This document shows, one piece after another, positions 53,165-61,521 of a DNA stretch of 64,000 nucleotides. Each line of letters begins with the position of its first letter. The stretch's first letter is position 1. The stretch spans positions 243,773 through 307,772 of the forward strand of contig NZ_QUBQ01000006.1 in NCBI RefSeq assembly GCF_003388735.1, read 5' to 3'. This stretch comes from Paenibacillus paeoniae (lineage in GTDB: Bacteria > Bacillota > Bacilli > Paenibacillales > Paenibacillaceae). Below the pieces are notes generated by a model. That model ran no database searches. It had not been told where the DNA came from and was given only the letters and a program-made list of their open reading frames with translations. The position numbers and the translations under genes are program-made.

Positions 53165-53806
53165 TCAGTGAGGGATTACACCGCCGAAAGCGGACGTAAC
53201 CTTATACCAGAACCAGTCCAACGCCTGGTCAATTGTGCGGCTTTGTCCCGCGATATGCCCGGTCGAAGCCAGCACCATGGAACCGTCGATGACGGTGACG
53301 TTGCCGTCAACAGAGCCTTGTACCTCCACCCGGCCATTCTCAACCGTCAGGTTGCCAGTCACCTTCACGCCCTCAGGCACAATGACCGTATTGCCGTTAA
53401 TGACCACATGCTGCAAGTCCTCGCCCGATACGATCATCTTGGCATCCTGATCCCATGAGGAGAAGAAACTGCCCAGCATGACCAGCAAAAATACAGCAGC
53501 AGCAGTCAGTCCCGGGTAACGGTACAGAATGCGGATAAAACGATTGCGCTCCGTACTCTTCGGCTTCGGAAGCTGCGACATAATACGCTCCCTCAACTGA
53601 GCGGAAGCGGCGCTGTCCAGTTGCGCAGCCGGCTTGACCGGTTCCCAAGCGGCGAATGCCGCTGCATCGGCCTTCTCCAGTTGTTCGAACCGCTCGCTGC
53701 AAGCGGAACACGACTTCATATGCGATTTTAATTCGGTGATTTCTTCACGCGGCAGCTCGCCGTCCAAGTAGTCATGGATCTTGACGATGGCGACTTTGCA
53801 TTCCAT
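53165..53806 (-). CDS. rsiW: Anti-sigma-W factor RsiW with an extracellular beta-repeat domain
   Basis: 213 residues from ATG 53806 (AAAGGA with 9-nt spacing; the ATG at 53815 lies against the ribosome binding site). The N-terminal zinc anti-sigma domain has the HxxxCxxC motif (HMKSCSACSERF) that binds the sigma factor. A single membrane segment lies at about 103-121 (YPGLTAAAVFLLVMLGSFF). The outer part has short beta repeats (VVINGNTVIVPEGVKVTGNL, VENGRVEVQGSVDGNVTVI) like bactofilin/polymer-forming repeats, not the usual short tail of B. subtilis RsiW. Site-1 cleavage of such domains releases the sigma factor on envelope stress. Confidence 0.88.
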   Translation of the reverse strand: MECKVAIVKIHDYLDGELPREEITELKSHMKSCSACSERFEQLEKADAAAFAAWEPVKPAAQLDSAASAQLRERIMSQLPKPKSTERNRFIRILYRYPGLTAAAVFLLVMLGSFFSSWDQDAKMIVSGEDLQHVVINGNTVIVPEGVKVTGNLTVENGRVEVQGSVDGNVTVIDGSMVLASTGHIAGQSRTIDQALDWFWYKVTSAFGGVIPH

Positions 53807-53993
53807 AACAGCCATTCCTTTCTTCTATTGCTCGATTATACGAATGTCATCCCGCTTCACAGTCGGGAAGTTCAATTGCCTGCTTACGTCCTACACGTTC
53901 ATGCTATCCCCGTCTCATCCAAGCTAAGCATGATCTCGTTATAGGATACGTATGAGAAAGAGGGATGTTTCAAAAAAATAAAATTGCCCTTGC

Positions 53994-54560
53994 TTATAAT
54001 CGATGCTCCAGCTTTTTACGAAGAAATTCACGGCCTCTATGGACTCGGGTTTTGATCGTTGTAACGGGCATATCCAATATATCGCCCACTTCCTGCAGCG
54101 ACAGATCCTGTATATATCTCAGCATCATTACAGTTTTGTACTTCGGAGGGAGCGACTCCATCGCCTGATGGATAATCCGCTGCGTATCGGATAAGATCAG
54201 CTCCGACTCCGGTGTCCGGTTATCGCTCGGAATCATGGAGTAGCCGTCCAGACCGTCATACTCCTGCGATTCGGCATCCAGCGAGTAAGTTGGCTTCCGC
54301 TTGCGAAGTCGGTCAATGCACAAATTCGTGGCGATCCGATAAATCCAGGTTGAAAATTTCAGCGCCTCGTCAAAACGGTCTAAGTTTTTATAAACGCGTA
54401 AAAAGGTATCCTGAACGACATCCTCCGCTTCTTGTCTGTTGTTCAGCATACGGTAAGCCATATGATAGAGCTTGTCCTGATATAGGTCCACAAGCTCAGC
54501 GAACGCTTGCTGGTCACCCTTCAGAGCGAGCCTTGCAAGCCTATTCTCCAACACGTTCAC
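53994..54560 (-). CDS. sigW: Extracytoplasmic-function sigma factor SigW
   Basis: 188 residues, GTG start with GGAGG 10 nt upstream. Region 2 reads FAELVDLYQDKLYHMAYRML and NNRQEAEDVVQDTFLRVYKN; region 4 reads SLPPKYKTVMMLRYIQDLSL and LDMPVTTIKTRVHRGREFLR. It directs RNA polymerase to envelope-stress and antimicrobial-resistance genes. Its anti-sigma gene follows 187 bp downstream, a wider gap than usual. A sigma-W type promoter (TGAAAC-N16-CGTA) was sought upstream and not found convincingly. Confidence 0.93.
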   Translation of the reverse strand: MNVLENRLARLALKGDQQAFAELVDLYQDKLYHMAYRMLNNRQEAEDVVQDTFLRVYKNLDRFDEALKFSTWIYRIATNLCIDRLRKRKPTYSLDAESQEYDGLDGYSMIPSDNRTPESELILSDTQRIIHQAMESLPPKYKTVMMLRYIQDLSLQEVGDILDMPVTTIKTRVHRGREFLRKKLEHRL

Positions 54561-54852
54561 CTTGTCATTTCCTCCAAACGTTACGATCGTCCGTCTCGTC
54601 CGCTATAAGAGCGGGTGTCTGGAACGATACCTCTACCACCTATGTATCATCTATTCCAAATCGACAATCACTTTCAAGGGTACATGCTACAAGAATCCTT
54701 CTAGAAAAATGGTAATCGACATGAACCTAAAATGCAAGACCAATACGCAAGTGATTATCATCATAGGGATGGATTTTCGCAATTGACAAGGGAATATGGT
54801 CATCAGACCACGGATGAGATGGTATTTTATTTCTATATAGGGAATCAGCTCA

Positions 54853-54896
54853 TAAAAAAGAGGACGCCCTGCAGCATGGAGCCGCAGTGTCCTCTT
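54853..54896 (-). terminator. Terminator of the HtrA-like gene
   Basis: AGAGGAC pairs with GTCCTCT with an inner TGCGGC/GCAGGG-type stem; TTTTTT follows on the minus strand. It lies 8 bp after the stop at 54904. Confidence 0.8.
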
Positions 54897-54903
54897 CATC
54901 CTC

Positions 54904-55953
54904 TTACAGCGTATTGCCCTTCAACTGATCCAGCACATCCATAATCGTTGTAGTCGGGATGGCAAAGCCAATCCCCTGCGCTTCTGCATTCACCGCTGTG
55001 TTCATACCGATGACTTCGCCCTTCGCATTCAGCAGCGGCCCGCCGGAGTTGCCGGGGTTAATGGAAGCGTCCGTCTGAAGCAGATGCTCGTACTTATGCG
55101 ATCCCTGCTCGTCCTGTATGGTAATAGGGCGTTCCTTCGCACTTAGCACACCCATTGTCAGCGTATGGTCGAACCCATACGGATTGCCAATGGCCAGCAC
55201 CCAGTCGCCGATCCGCGTCTCATTGGAGTCCCCCAGCTTCAGCGATGGGAAAGTGCCTCCGCTCGGATGCTCTACCTTTAGCACCGCCAAGTCCAGGTCG
55301 TAGCTTGTCCCCAGCACTTTCGCCGTCAGTGGTTCGTCATAGCCCTGTACCTGCACCTTTACTTCAGAAGCACCGGAGACCACATGCTCATTGGTCAAGA
55401 TAAGCCCTTCCTTATCGAAAAAAAATCCAGTTCCAGATCCGCTCAGCACCAGTGGTCCTTGATCATTTTTGGGGGAAGCATTCCCATTGCCCTCAGCCGA
55501 GCCTTGTCCGCCAAAAAAATGCTCCAGCCATGGGTCGGCCATCATACCGCCACCCTGCTGCTGTTTATTTTTGCCGTAATTCTCGATCTTCACAACGGCA
55601 GGACTGGCCTTTTCATAGATCGCTGCCATATCATCCTTCGTATTCATGGACGCAGTAGCAAGCCCTGAATCTTGTCCACTCCCATTGCTCGTCTGCACAC
55701 CGCTTGCGCTAGTCCCTCCAAGCAAACCGCCCGTGAACAGATTGTTCCGATCCGCTGAATACGTCAAGCCGCCGATGACCAACGCGCCTGTCAGAAATGC
55801 TGCGAACAGCGGCAATGCCGCATTCTTCTTCCTGCTCGATCGTCCTTTGTTTACTTCCCTATAATAGGCCTCAAATTGAGGAACCGTCAGCTGCCTTCCC
55901 GATTCTGCATCATGTCCGCTTGTTTTCTTATCCCCATACTCTTCATAACTCAT
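54904..55953 (-). CDS. HtrA/DegP-like serine protease without PDZ domain
   Basis: 349 residues, ATG with GGGAGG at 9 nt. A 45-residue cytoplasmic start is followed by a membrane anchor (about 47-65, LPLFAAFLTGALVIGGLTY) and an extracytoplasmic trypsin-like domain with the catalytic triad His (ILTNEHVVSGA, about 189), Asp (DLDLAVLKVE, about 221) and Ser (NPGNSGGPLLN, about 302). The protein ends with IPTTTIMDVLDQLKGNTL, directly after the protease domain, with no PDZ domain, which HtrA-type proteins of Firmicutes normally carry. It is likely a membrane-tethered quality-control protease with reduced or different regulation. Stop and terminator are normal, so it does not look like a frameshifted gene. 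Confidence 0.9.
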   Translation of the reverse strand: MSYEEYGDKKTSGHDAESGRQLTVPQFEAYYREVNKGRSSRKKNAALPLFAAFLTGALVIGGLTYSADRNNLFTGGLLGGTSASGVQTSNGSGQDSGLATASMNTKDDMAAIYEKASPAVVKIENYGKNKQQQGGGMMADPWLEHFFGGQGSAEGNGNASPKNDQGPLVLSGSGTGFFFDKEGLILTNEHVVSGASEVKVQVQGYDEPLTAKVLGTSYDLDLAVLKVEHPSGGTFPSLKLGDSNETRIGDWVLAIGNPYGFDHTLTMGVLSAKERPITIQDEQGSHKYEHLLQTDASINPGNSGGPLLNAKGEVIGMNTAVNAEAQGIGFAIPTTTIMDVLDQLKGNTL

Positions 55954-56061
55954 ATTCGTTATCCTCCCTCATGAACTGGTGGGCTTCATAGTTCTATCAT
56001 GAGGGCTGCACCTTAAACCAATCTTAAGAGGGAGTAAAAGCTACATAAATATGCGCACATA

Positions 56062-56103
56062 TAAAAAACCGCTCCACCCGGTGTCGGAACCAGGTAGAGC
56101 GGT
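56062..56103 (-). terminator. Terminator of ppc
   Basis: ACCGCTC and GAGCGGT stems with an interrupted inner CC/GG pair; TTTTTT follows on the minus strand, 22 bp after the stop at 56125. Confidence 0.85.
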
Positions 56104-56124
56104 ACGTCTATCATCTATTCAGCA

Positions 56125-58929
56125 TTAGCCTGTATTGCGAAGGCCCGCTGCAATTCCGTTGATGGTCAGAAGCACTTCACGCAGCAGCTCTTGATCATCC
56201 TGATCGTTGGAGCGCAGTTCGCGAAGCTCCGTCAGCAGCTGCACTTGCATGTAGCTGAGCGGGTCCACGTACGGATTGCGAAGACGAATTGACTCTTGAA
56301 TGACAGGTACGTTATCCAGAATCTCGTCTTGGCCCGTAATGCTCAGAATCAGGTTGGAGCTAAGCTCGTACTCCGCCTCGATTTGCGAGAAGATGCGATC
56401 GCGGATGCTTTGCTCCGTAATCATATTCGCATATTCCTTTGCAATAACAAGGTCGGCCTTAGCCAGCGCCATCTGCAGATTGTCGATGAGCGAGCGGAAG
56501 AACGGGAATTGCTCGTACATCGTCTTCAGCGTAGCCAGCTTCTCTGCGTCATCTCCGACGTATTGCTGCAGCGCCGTACCGGCTGCATACCATGCCGGCA
56601 GCAGATAACGGCTTTGCGTCCAGGCGAATACCCATGGAATCGCACGCAGATCCTCGAATCGGTCGCTGTTCTTCCGCTTGGAAGGACGGGAGCCAATGTT
56701 CAGCTCGCCAACCTCAGGCAGCGGAGTCGATTCCTTGAAGAACGTCAGGAAGTCCGGATCGCGGAAGATCAGGTCCTGATACTTCTTCAGTGCCGTCTCC
56801 GAGATGGAACGGGATATTGCATCCCACTCCGCCTCTGCAGCAGGCTCTTGCTGCGGATACTTCGCCAGTCTAGCGGAAGTAATCAACGCCCAAGTTGCTT
56901 GCTCTAGGCTCCGGTAAGCGATGCCCTGCATGGAATAACGAGAAGACAGCACCTCGCCTTGCTCCGTAATCTTGATGCCGCCGCCTACTGTATGAGGCGG
57001 TTGAGCCAGAATACTGCGGTTGAGCGGCATACCGCCGCGACCAAGCGCACCGCCGCGTCCATGGAAGAATTTCAGCTTGACGTCATATTCCTTGCCGGCA
57101 GCCGTAATTTCCTTAAGCGCTACGCGCAGCTCCCAGTTCGCCGTAACCACGCCGCCATCCTTGTTGCTGTCGGAATAGCCAAGCATGATCTCATGCAGGT
57201 TGCCTCTTGCTTCTACCGCTTTGCGGTAGACCGGAATTTCGAACAGCTCCTTCATAATGCCAGGAGCAGCATGCAGATCGTCGATCGTCTCGAAGAGCGG
57301 CACCGATTGCAACGTACAGCGAATCGTGCCGTCGGCTTCCTTGCGGAACAGGCCAACTTCCTTCGCGAATACCATTACCTCCAGCATATCGCTGGCGGCT
57401 TGCGTCATACTGATCAGATAGCTGCTAATACAGTTCTCACCGAACTCCTGCTGTGCGCGGTACACCGTATGGTATACATCCAGACACTCGCGAGTGGATT
57501 CGGAGTAGTCCAGGTGGCTCGATGTGAGCGGACGAGGATCATTCAGCAATTGGTGAAGCAGCTTCGTCTTCTCTTCTTCCGAGAGGGAAGCGTAGTCCGG
57601 GACGACATGCATCTTAGCCAGAATCTCGGTCATCGCATTCTCATGCTCATTGCTGTGCTGACGAATATCCAGCGCCATCAGGTGGAAGCCGAACAACTCC
57701 ACTTGACGAACCAGCTTCGCCAGATCCGTGTCAGCCACATAATCCGCATAATGATGGCGCAAGCTGCGATCGATCACAAGCAGATCCTCGCGCAGTTCAT
57801 TTGGATGGTTGTAACGCATCGGAGTGCCCTTAAGCGCCTCGTCACGCGTATTAGCCAGCTTCTCCAGCATGAAAGCGATCTTGATACGGTATGGCTCGGT
57901 AGCCGTACGCCATGGATCGATGCACTTCAGCTCGACATGCTCGCGGTCGTTCAGAATCGATTGCTGCAGTTCCTCCGAGATGGTGACCAGATTCGTGCTG
58001 AAGCTCAGCAGTTCCATCAGGCCATTCAGTTTCTCTTCGTACTTGCGGATGGCCAGTTGACGATGCAGTTGCAGCGTCTCCCACGTTACCTTAGCCGTAA
58101 CGGACGGATTGCCATCGCGATCTCCACCGATCCAGGAGCCGAAGCGCAAGAAGTCAGGAACATGCCAACGATCATCAGAATAGTACTTACTCAGGCAGCG
58201 CTCCAGCTCTTCGTATACGCTTGGAAGCACTTCGAATAACGTCTCGTCAAAGTAATACAAGCCGTTGCGCACTTCATCGATAACGGTAGGCTTGCGGTCA
58301 CGCAGTTCATCCGTCTGCCACAAGGTTAGAACCTCGTTAAGCAGCTTCTCCTTCAGCTTCTCGCGCTCGCGGAACGTTAGCGTCGGATTGTCCAACTGCA
58401 TGACGTCCTCCGCAATGCGCTTATGAATATCCAGCACCGCGCGACGTGTCGCTTCCGTCGGATGCGCCGTCATAACCAGCTCCAAAGAAATGCCGCTTAG
58501 AATGTCGCGTACATCTTCTACGCCAATCTGGCGCTCCTTCAGATCCTGAATCGCGCTCTCGATGGAGCCGCGTTGCACGCTCTCGCCCGCAGATACTTCA
58601 TAGTCACGCTTTCTTCTGATACGGTGGTTCTGCTCGGCAATGTTAACCAGTTGGAAGTAAATCGCGAAAGCACGAATGACTTGATGCCGAATTTCCGGAC
58701 TTAGGGAAGATACCGTAGACTTGAATTGCTCGAACAGCTCCGGCACAAATTCTGCACGAAGCGCTTTGCTTTGTTCCCGAATTTGCTCAACGATCTCAAG
58801 CAGTTCGCGTCCGCCTTGATGAACGAGAACCTCGCCAAGAATGTTGCCCAAGAAACGTACATCTCGTCTGAGCAAATTGTTCGTTCCTGTTCGACTAGTC
58901 GCTGTTGATGATACAGATTGTTCCGACAT
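56125..58929 (-). CDS. ppc: Phosphoenolpyruvate carboxylase
   Basis: 934 residues from ATG 58929 (AGGAGG with 6-nt spacing); the frame extends to 58983 but lacks a ribosome binding site there. Conserved sites: VMTAHPTEATRR with the catalytic His (about 153), FGSWIGGDRDGNPSVT, the GYSDSNKDGG loop (about 585) and FHGRGGALGRGG (about 622), ending in the standard LLLTINGIAAGLRNTG. It carboxylates phosphoenolpyruvate to oxaloacetate, refilling the TCA cycle. It stands as a single gene with its own terminator. Confidence 0.97.
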   Translation of the reverse strand: MSEQSVSSTATSRTGTNNLLRRDVRFLGNILGEVLVHQGGRELLEIVEQIREQSKALRAEFVPELFEQFKSTVSSLSPEIRHQVIRAFAIYFQLVNIAEQNHRIRRKRDYEVSAGESVQRGSIESAIQDLKERQIGVEDVRDILSGISLELVMTAHPTEATRRAVLDIHKRIAEDVMQLDNPTLTFREREKLKEKLLNEVLTLWQTDELRDRKPTVIDEVRNGLYYFDETLFEVLPSVYEELERCLSKYYSDDRWHVPDFLRFGSWIGGDRDGNPSVTAKVTWETLQLHRQLAIRKYEEKLNGLMELLSFSTNLVTISEELQQSILNDREHVELKCIDPWRTATEPYRIKIAFMLEKLANTRDEALKGTPMRYNHPNELREDLLVIDRSLRHHYADYVADTDLAKLVRQVELFGFHLMALDIRQHSNEHENAMTEILAKMHVVPDYASLSEEEKTKLLHQLLNDPRPLTSSHLDYSESTRECLDVYHTVYRAQQEFGENCISSYLISMTQAASDMLEVMVFAKEVGLFRKEADGTIRCTLQSVPLFETIDDLHAAPGIMKELFEIPVYRKAVEARGNLHEIMLGYSDSNKDGGVVTANWELRVALKEITAAGKEYDVKLKFFHGRGGALGRGGMPLNRSILAQPPHTVGGGIKITEQGEVLSSRYSMQGIAYRSLEQATWALITSARLAKYPQQEPAAEAEWDAISRSISETALKKYQDLIFRDPDFLTFFKESTPLPEVGELNIGSRPSKRKNSDRFEDLRAIPWVFAWTQSRYLLPAWYAAGTALQQYVGDDAEKLATLKTMYEQFPFFRSLIDNLQMALAKADLVIAKEYANMITEQSIRDRIFSQIEAEYELSSNLILSITGQDEILDNVPVIQESIRLRNPYVDPLSYMQVQLLTELRELRSNDQDDQELLREVLLTINGIAAGLRNTG

Positions 58930-59192
58930 ACCGTTCCTCCTACAAATCTGTGCAGCAAACCCACTTTGAAAGCATCCGCTCAATCCATACGCACATGCCT
59001 ATTTCAACTTCGAAGGTTACTCTCACTTTAATGGCGTAATCACTTCTACCATCATACTACAAAACGACACGCCGTTGAAGTCCCGCAGCGCAATCTGTCG
59101 CCTTATTCTGACGACTTTCATGATTTACCACAGAAAAGCGCAATAGTATAAAAAAATCCCCCTGCATCGCAGAGGGAGTCGGTTGTGATTAC

Positions 59193-59266
59193 TGGAGCGG
59201 GTGATGGGAATCGAACCCACGCTATTAGCTTGGAAGGCTAAAGTTCTACCATTGAACTACACCCGC
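59193..59266 (-). tRNA. tRNA-Gly (anticodon TCC)
   Basis: 74 nt including an encoded CCA end, read on the minus strand, with acceptor GCGGGTG/CACCCGC, T-arm GTGGGTTCGATTCCCAT-type and anticodon TCC in the loop CTTCCAA. Confidence 0.95.
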
Positions 59267-59279
59267 AAAAAAAGAATGA

Positions 59280-59356
59280 TGGTCGGGACGACACGATTTG
59301 AACATGCGACCCCCTGGTCCCAAACCAGGTGCTCTACCAAGCTGAGCTACGTCCCG
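59280..59356 (-). tRNA. tRNA-Pro (anticodon TGG)
   Basis: 77 nt with encoded CCA; acceptor CGGGACG/CGTCCCG; anticodon loop TTTGGGA gives TGG. It lies 13 bp upstream of the tRNA-Gly gene in transcription order. Confidence 0.95.
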
Positions 59357-59383
59357 AAATATTGATTCATTCTAAAAAAAATA

Positions 59384-59460
59384 TGGCGCGGCCTAAGAGA
59401 TTCGAACTCCTGGCCTTTTGATTCGTAGTCAAACGCTCTATCCAGCTGAGCTAAGGCCGC
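59384..59460 (-). tRNA. tRNA-Arg (anticodon ACG)
   Basis: 77 nt with encoded CCA; acceptor GCGGCCT/AGGCCGC; anticodon loop CTACGAA gives ACG, normally deaminated to ICG to read CGU/CGC/CGA. Confidence 0.95.
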
Positions 59461-59468
59461 AAAAATTA

Positions 59469-59543
59469 TGGAGCGGAAGACGGGAATCGAACCCGCGACC
59501 CTCGCCTTGGCAAGGCGATGCTCTACCGCTGAGCCACTTCCGC
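59469..59543 (-). tRNA. tRNA-Gly (anticodon GCC)
   Basis: 75 nt with encoded CCA; acceptor GCGGAAG/CTTCCGC; loop TTGCCAA gives GCC. It is the promoter-proximal gene of this four-tRNA cluster; two different Gly isoacceptors are in the same cluster. Confidence 0.95.
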
Positions 59544-59654
59544 ATGTTAGTTGTATCGTTCGCTTTCGTCACTTATCGTCGCGGCGACAAGTAATAATAT
59601 ATCATCTTTCAAAGTGAATTGCAACTCCTTTTTCGAAAAAATGATGTTTGTTCA

Positions 59655-59690
59655 AAAAAAGCCGCATTTCACAAGGAAATACGGCTTTTT
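59655..59690. terminator. Terminator of the iron-transport ATPase gene
   Basis: AAAAGCCG-ATTTC pairs with GAAAT-CGGCTTTTT (one mismatch each side), with A/T tails on both sides; it lies 62 bp past the ATPase stop. Confidence 0.7.
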
Positions 59691-59752
59691 CATTCGTTTC
59701 TATCATGCTATATGCTGCCATTTAGATGCGTATTTGTGTACTGTCAAATCGC

Positions 59753-60610
59753 TTAAGCGCCTGCTGCGGTAAGCTTTTCTCTTTCTCCACGGCTCTCTTG
59801 CTTCATGACGCGATCCGACACTGGCTGTCCAGCCAAAGCGAACGGAAGGCATAGCGGCAAGCCCGTGCGCGGATCTGGCACGATATCCGCTTCGATATTG
59901 AACACCTCGCGCATAATTTCGGGTGTAATAACCTCGACAGGCGATCCTTCGCCTTTTACTACCCCAGACTTAATCGCGATCATATGATGGGCATAGCGGG
60001 CCGCATGATTCAAATCATGGACAACCATAACGATTGTCCGATTATTCATCTCGTTAAGCTTCTGCAGCAAATGCAGAACCTCCAGCTGATGCGCCATATC
60101 GAGGAATGTCGTAGGCTCATCCAGGAACAGAATATCTGTCTCTTGCGCCAGAGCCATCGCAATCCATGCCCGTTGGCGTTGACCGCCAGACAGCTGGTCA
60201 ACCGGACGATCCGCAAAGTCAGCCATGCCTGTAGATTCAACCGCCCACTTCACGATAGCACGATCTTCCTTGCTCAGCGAGCCAAAGCCCTTCTGATACG
60301 GGAAGCGACCGTAAGCGACAAGCTCGGATACAGTCAGGCCATCTGGTGCCGTAGGATTCTGAGGCAAGATCGCAAGCTGCTTCGCGACTTCCTTAGTGGA
60401 TTGCTTATGAATAGACTTCCCGTCCAATAGCACGCTGCCTTTGGAAGGATTCATAATGCGCGCCATGGTTTTAAGTATGGTCGATTTCCCCGAGCCATTG
60501 GCACCTACAAGCGCCGTAATCTTCCCTTGGGGAATAGAAATATTTAAATTTTGAACGATCTTGCGTTCCTCATACGAAATATCAAGTCCTGATGTCGTTA
60601 ACCGAATCAT
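59753..60610 (-). CDS. Iron-siderophore ABC transporter ATP-binding protein (FecE/FhuC type)
   Basis: 285 residues from ATG 60610 (AAGGAG with 10-nt spacing; the GTG at 60619 is too close). Walker A GANGSGKST (about 38), Q-loop ILPQNPTAPDG, signature DQLSGGQRQRAWIAMALAQ (about 140), Walker B ILFLDEPTTFLD and H-loop VVHDLNHAARYAHHM. This is the siderophore/haem/B12 type. No permease or binding-protein gene is adjacent, so it is an orphan ATPase that would serve permeases encoded elsewhere. A Fur box sits just upstream of the start, consistent with iron control. The fragment at 9874 is a decayed relative. Confidence 0.92.
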   Translation of the reverse strand: MIRLTTSGLDISYEERKIVQNLNISIPQGKITALVGANGSGKSTILKTMARIMNPSKGSVLLDGKSIHKQSTKEVAKQLAILPQNPTAPDGLTVSELVAYGRFPYQKGFGSLSKEDRAIVKWAVESTGMADFADRPVDQLSGGQRQRAWIAMALAQETDILFLDEPTTFLDMAHQLEVLHLLQKLNEMNNRTIVMVVHDLNHAARYAHHMIAIKSGVVKGEGSPVEVITPEIMREVFNIEADIVPDPRTGLPLCLPFALAGQPVSDRVMKQESRGEREKLTAAGA

Positions 60611-60659
60611 GCCATGCACGCTCCTTCCGCCATCACTGAGCTGTCATGCACGTTAGCAG

Positions 60660-60674
60660 TGATAACGATTATCA
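60660..60674. promoter_or_regulatory. Fur box upstream of the siderophore ATPase
   Basis: TGATAACGATTATCA is a 7-1-7 palindrome matching the Bacillus-type Fur box consensus TGATAATNATTATCA at 14 of 15 positions, 50 bp before the start codon. A second, weaker TGATAATGGTTCTCA follows at 60685. It predicts repression when iron is plentiful. Confidence 0.85.
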
Positions 60675-60835
60675 ATAATATTGATGATAATGGTTCTCAG
60701 GCCAATTGTCAATGGGATTCTTCATCCATCCTTCATTCGGGAGGAAAATATAGTGAGCAATAGCTCTGATAGACTCATGAATTTGATCTGTGGGCATCGG
60801 ATTTAGTACACTATGAGCAAGGGAGTGGATGAATC

Positions 60836-61231
60836 ATGATGAATAAAAGATATACGCTTGAGGAAGCCAATGAGCTGCTTCCTACCATTAAGCAAGAGCT
60901 TCGGCAGCTTCAGCGTATGGCCGAGGAACTGGAGGATCACTACACCGCTTATCGCAAGGTAAAGGTAATCTATCAAGATGGTCAAGGAGACGCCCTGTTT
61001 GAAATGGAGAGCAGATTGGATTTCATGCAAATGGAACTGAACTTATATATAGAGAATTTTTCCCGCAAGGGAGTGCTTATCAAAATGATACATCCCGGCC
61101 TAGTGGACTTCCCTGCTATTCTGGATGGAGAAGAGGTCCTGCTCTGCTGGCAGGAAGGTGAACCGCACATCACACACTACCATAGCTGGACGGAAGGATT
61201 CATGGGCAGAAAACCTCATCCCGAGGCTTAG
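60836..61231 (+). CDS. DUF2203-family protein
   Basis: 131 residues. KRYTLEEANELLPTIKQELR is the family's N-terminal signature. Then come a helical middle and a C-terminal DFPAILDGEEVLLCWQEGEP, then HITHYHSWTEGFMGRKP, which is well conserved in DUF2203. The function is unknown; no membrane or signal segment is seen. GGGAGTGG lies 10 nt before the ATG. It is on the opposite strand to its neighbours and ends at a terminator shared with a tRNA-Leu gene. Confidence 0.9.
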   Translation: MMNKRYTLEEANELLPTIKQELRQLQRMAEELEDHYTAYRKVKVIYQDGQGDALFEMESRLDFMQMELNLYIENFSRKGVLIKMIHPGLVDFPAILDGEEVLLCWQEGEPHITHYHSWTEGFMGRKPHPEA

Positions 61232-61259
61232 ACGACGCTCGAAGAGGAACGCATACAAA

Positions 61260-61290
61260 ACAAAAGACCCTTCTGCTCGAAGGGTCTTCT
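61260..61290. terminator. Terminator shared by the DUF2203 gene and tRNA-Leu
   Basis: AGACCCTT pairs with AAGGGTCT around a short loop, with T's on both strands. An almost identical hairpin follows the second tRNA-Leu copy at 63020. Confidence 0.8.
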
Positions 61291-61296
61291 CATGTA

Positions 61297-61379
61297 TGGT
61301 GCGCGTAGAGGGACTTGAACCCCCACGGTCGCCCGCTAGATCCTAAGTCTAGTGCGTCTGCCAATTCCGCCATACGCGC
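61297..61379 (-). tRNA. tRNA-Leu (anticodon TAG), copy 1
   Basis: 83 nt with a long variable arm and encoded CCA; acceptor GCGCGTA/TACGCGC; loop CTTAGGA gives TAG. Identical to the copy at 63054. Confidence 0.95.
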
Positions 61380-61436
61380 GTGGGTAACTCTAGAATTAGA
61401 TCATACATGATTTCGAGCCAAAATGCAACCTATTCT

Positions 61437-61476
61437 CTGAAAAAAAGACCGACATTCCATTAGAATGCCGGTCTTG
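61437..61476 (-). terminator. Terminator of the CorC/HlyC-type gene
   Basis: AAGACCGGCATTC and GAATGTCGGTCTT form a 13-bp stem with one wobble; TTTTTT follows on the minus strand. Confidence 0.85.
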
Positions 61477-61521
61477 TCCGATCTTGTATAATGATTCGCT
61501 TGTTATGGCGAGTATTTACTC

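Noticed and set aside
54561..54720. A sigma-W autoregulatory promoter before sigW
   Set aside because: TGAAAG is present on the minus strand, but no CGTA lies at the 16-17 nt spacing.
56959..58239. A 426-codon plus-strand frame opposite ppc
   Set aside because: Shadow of the conserved PEP carboxylase gene.
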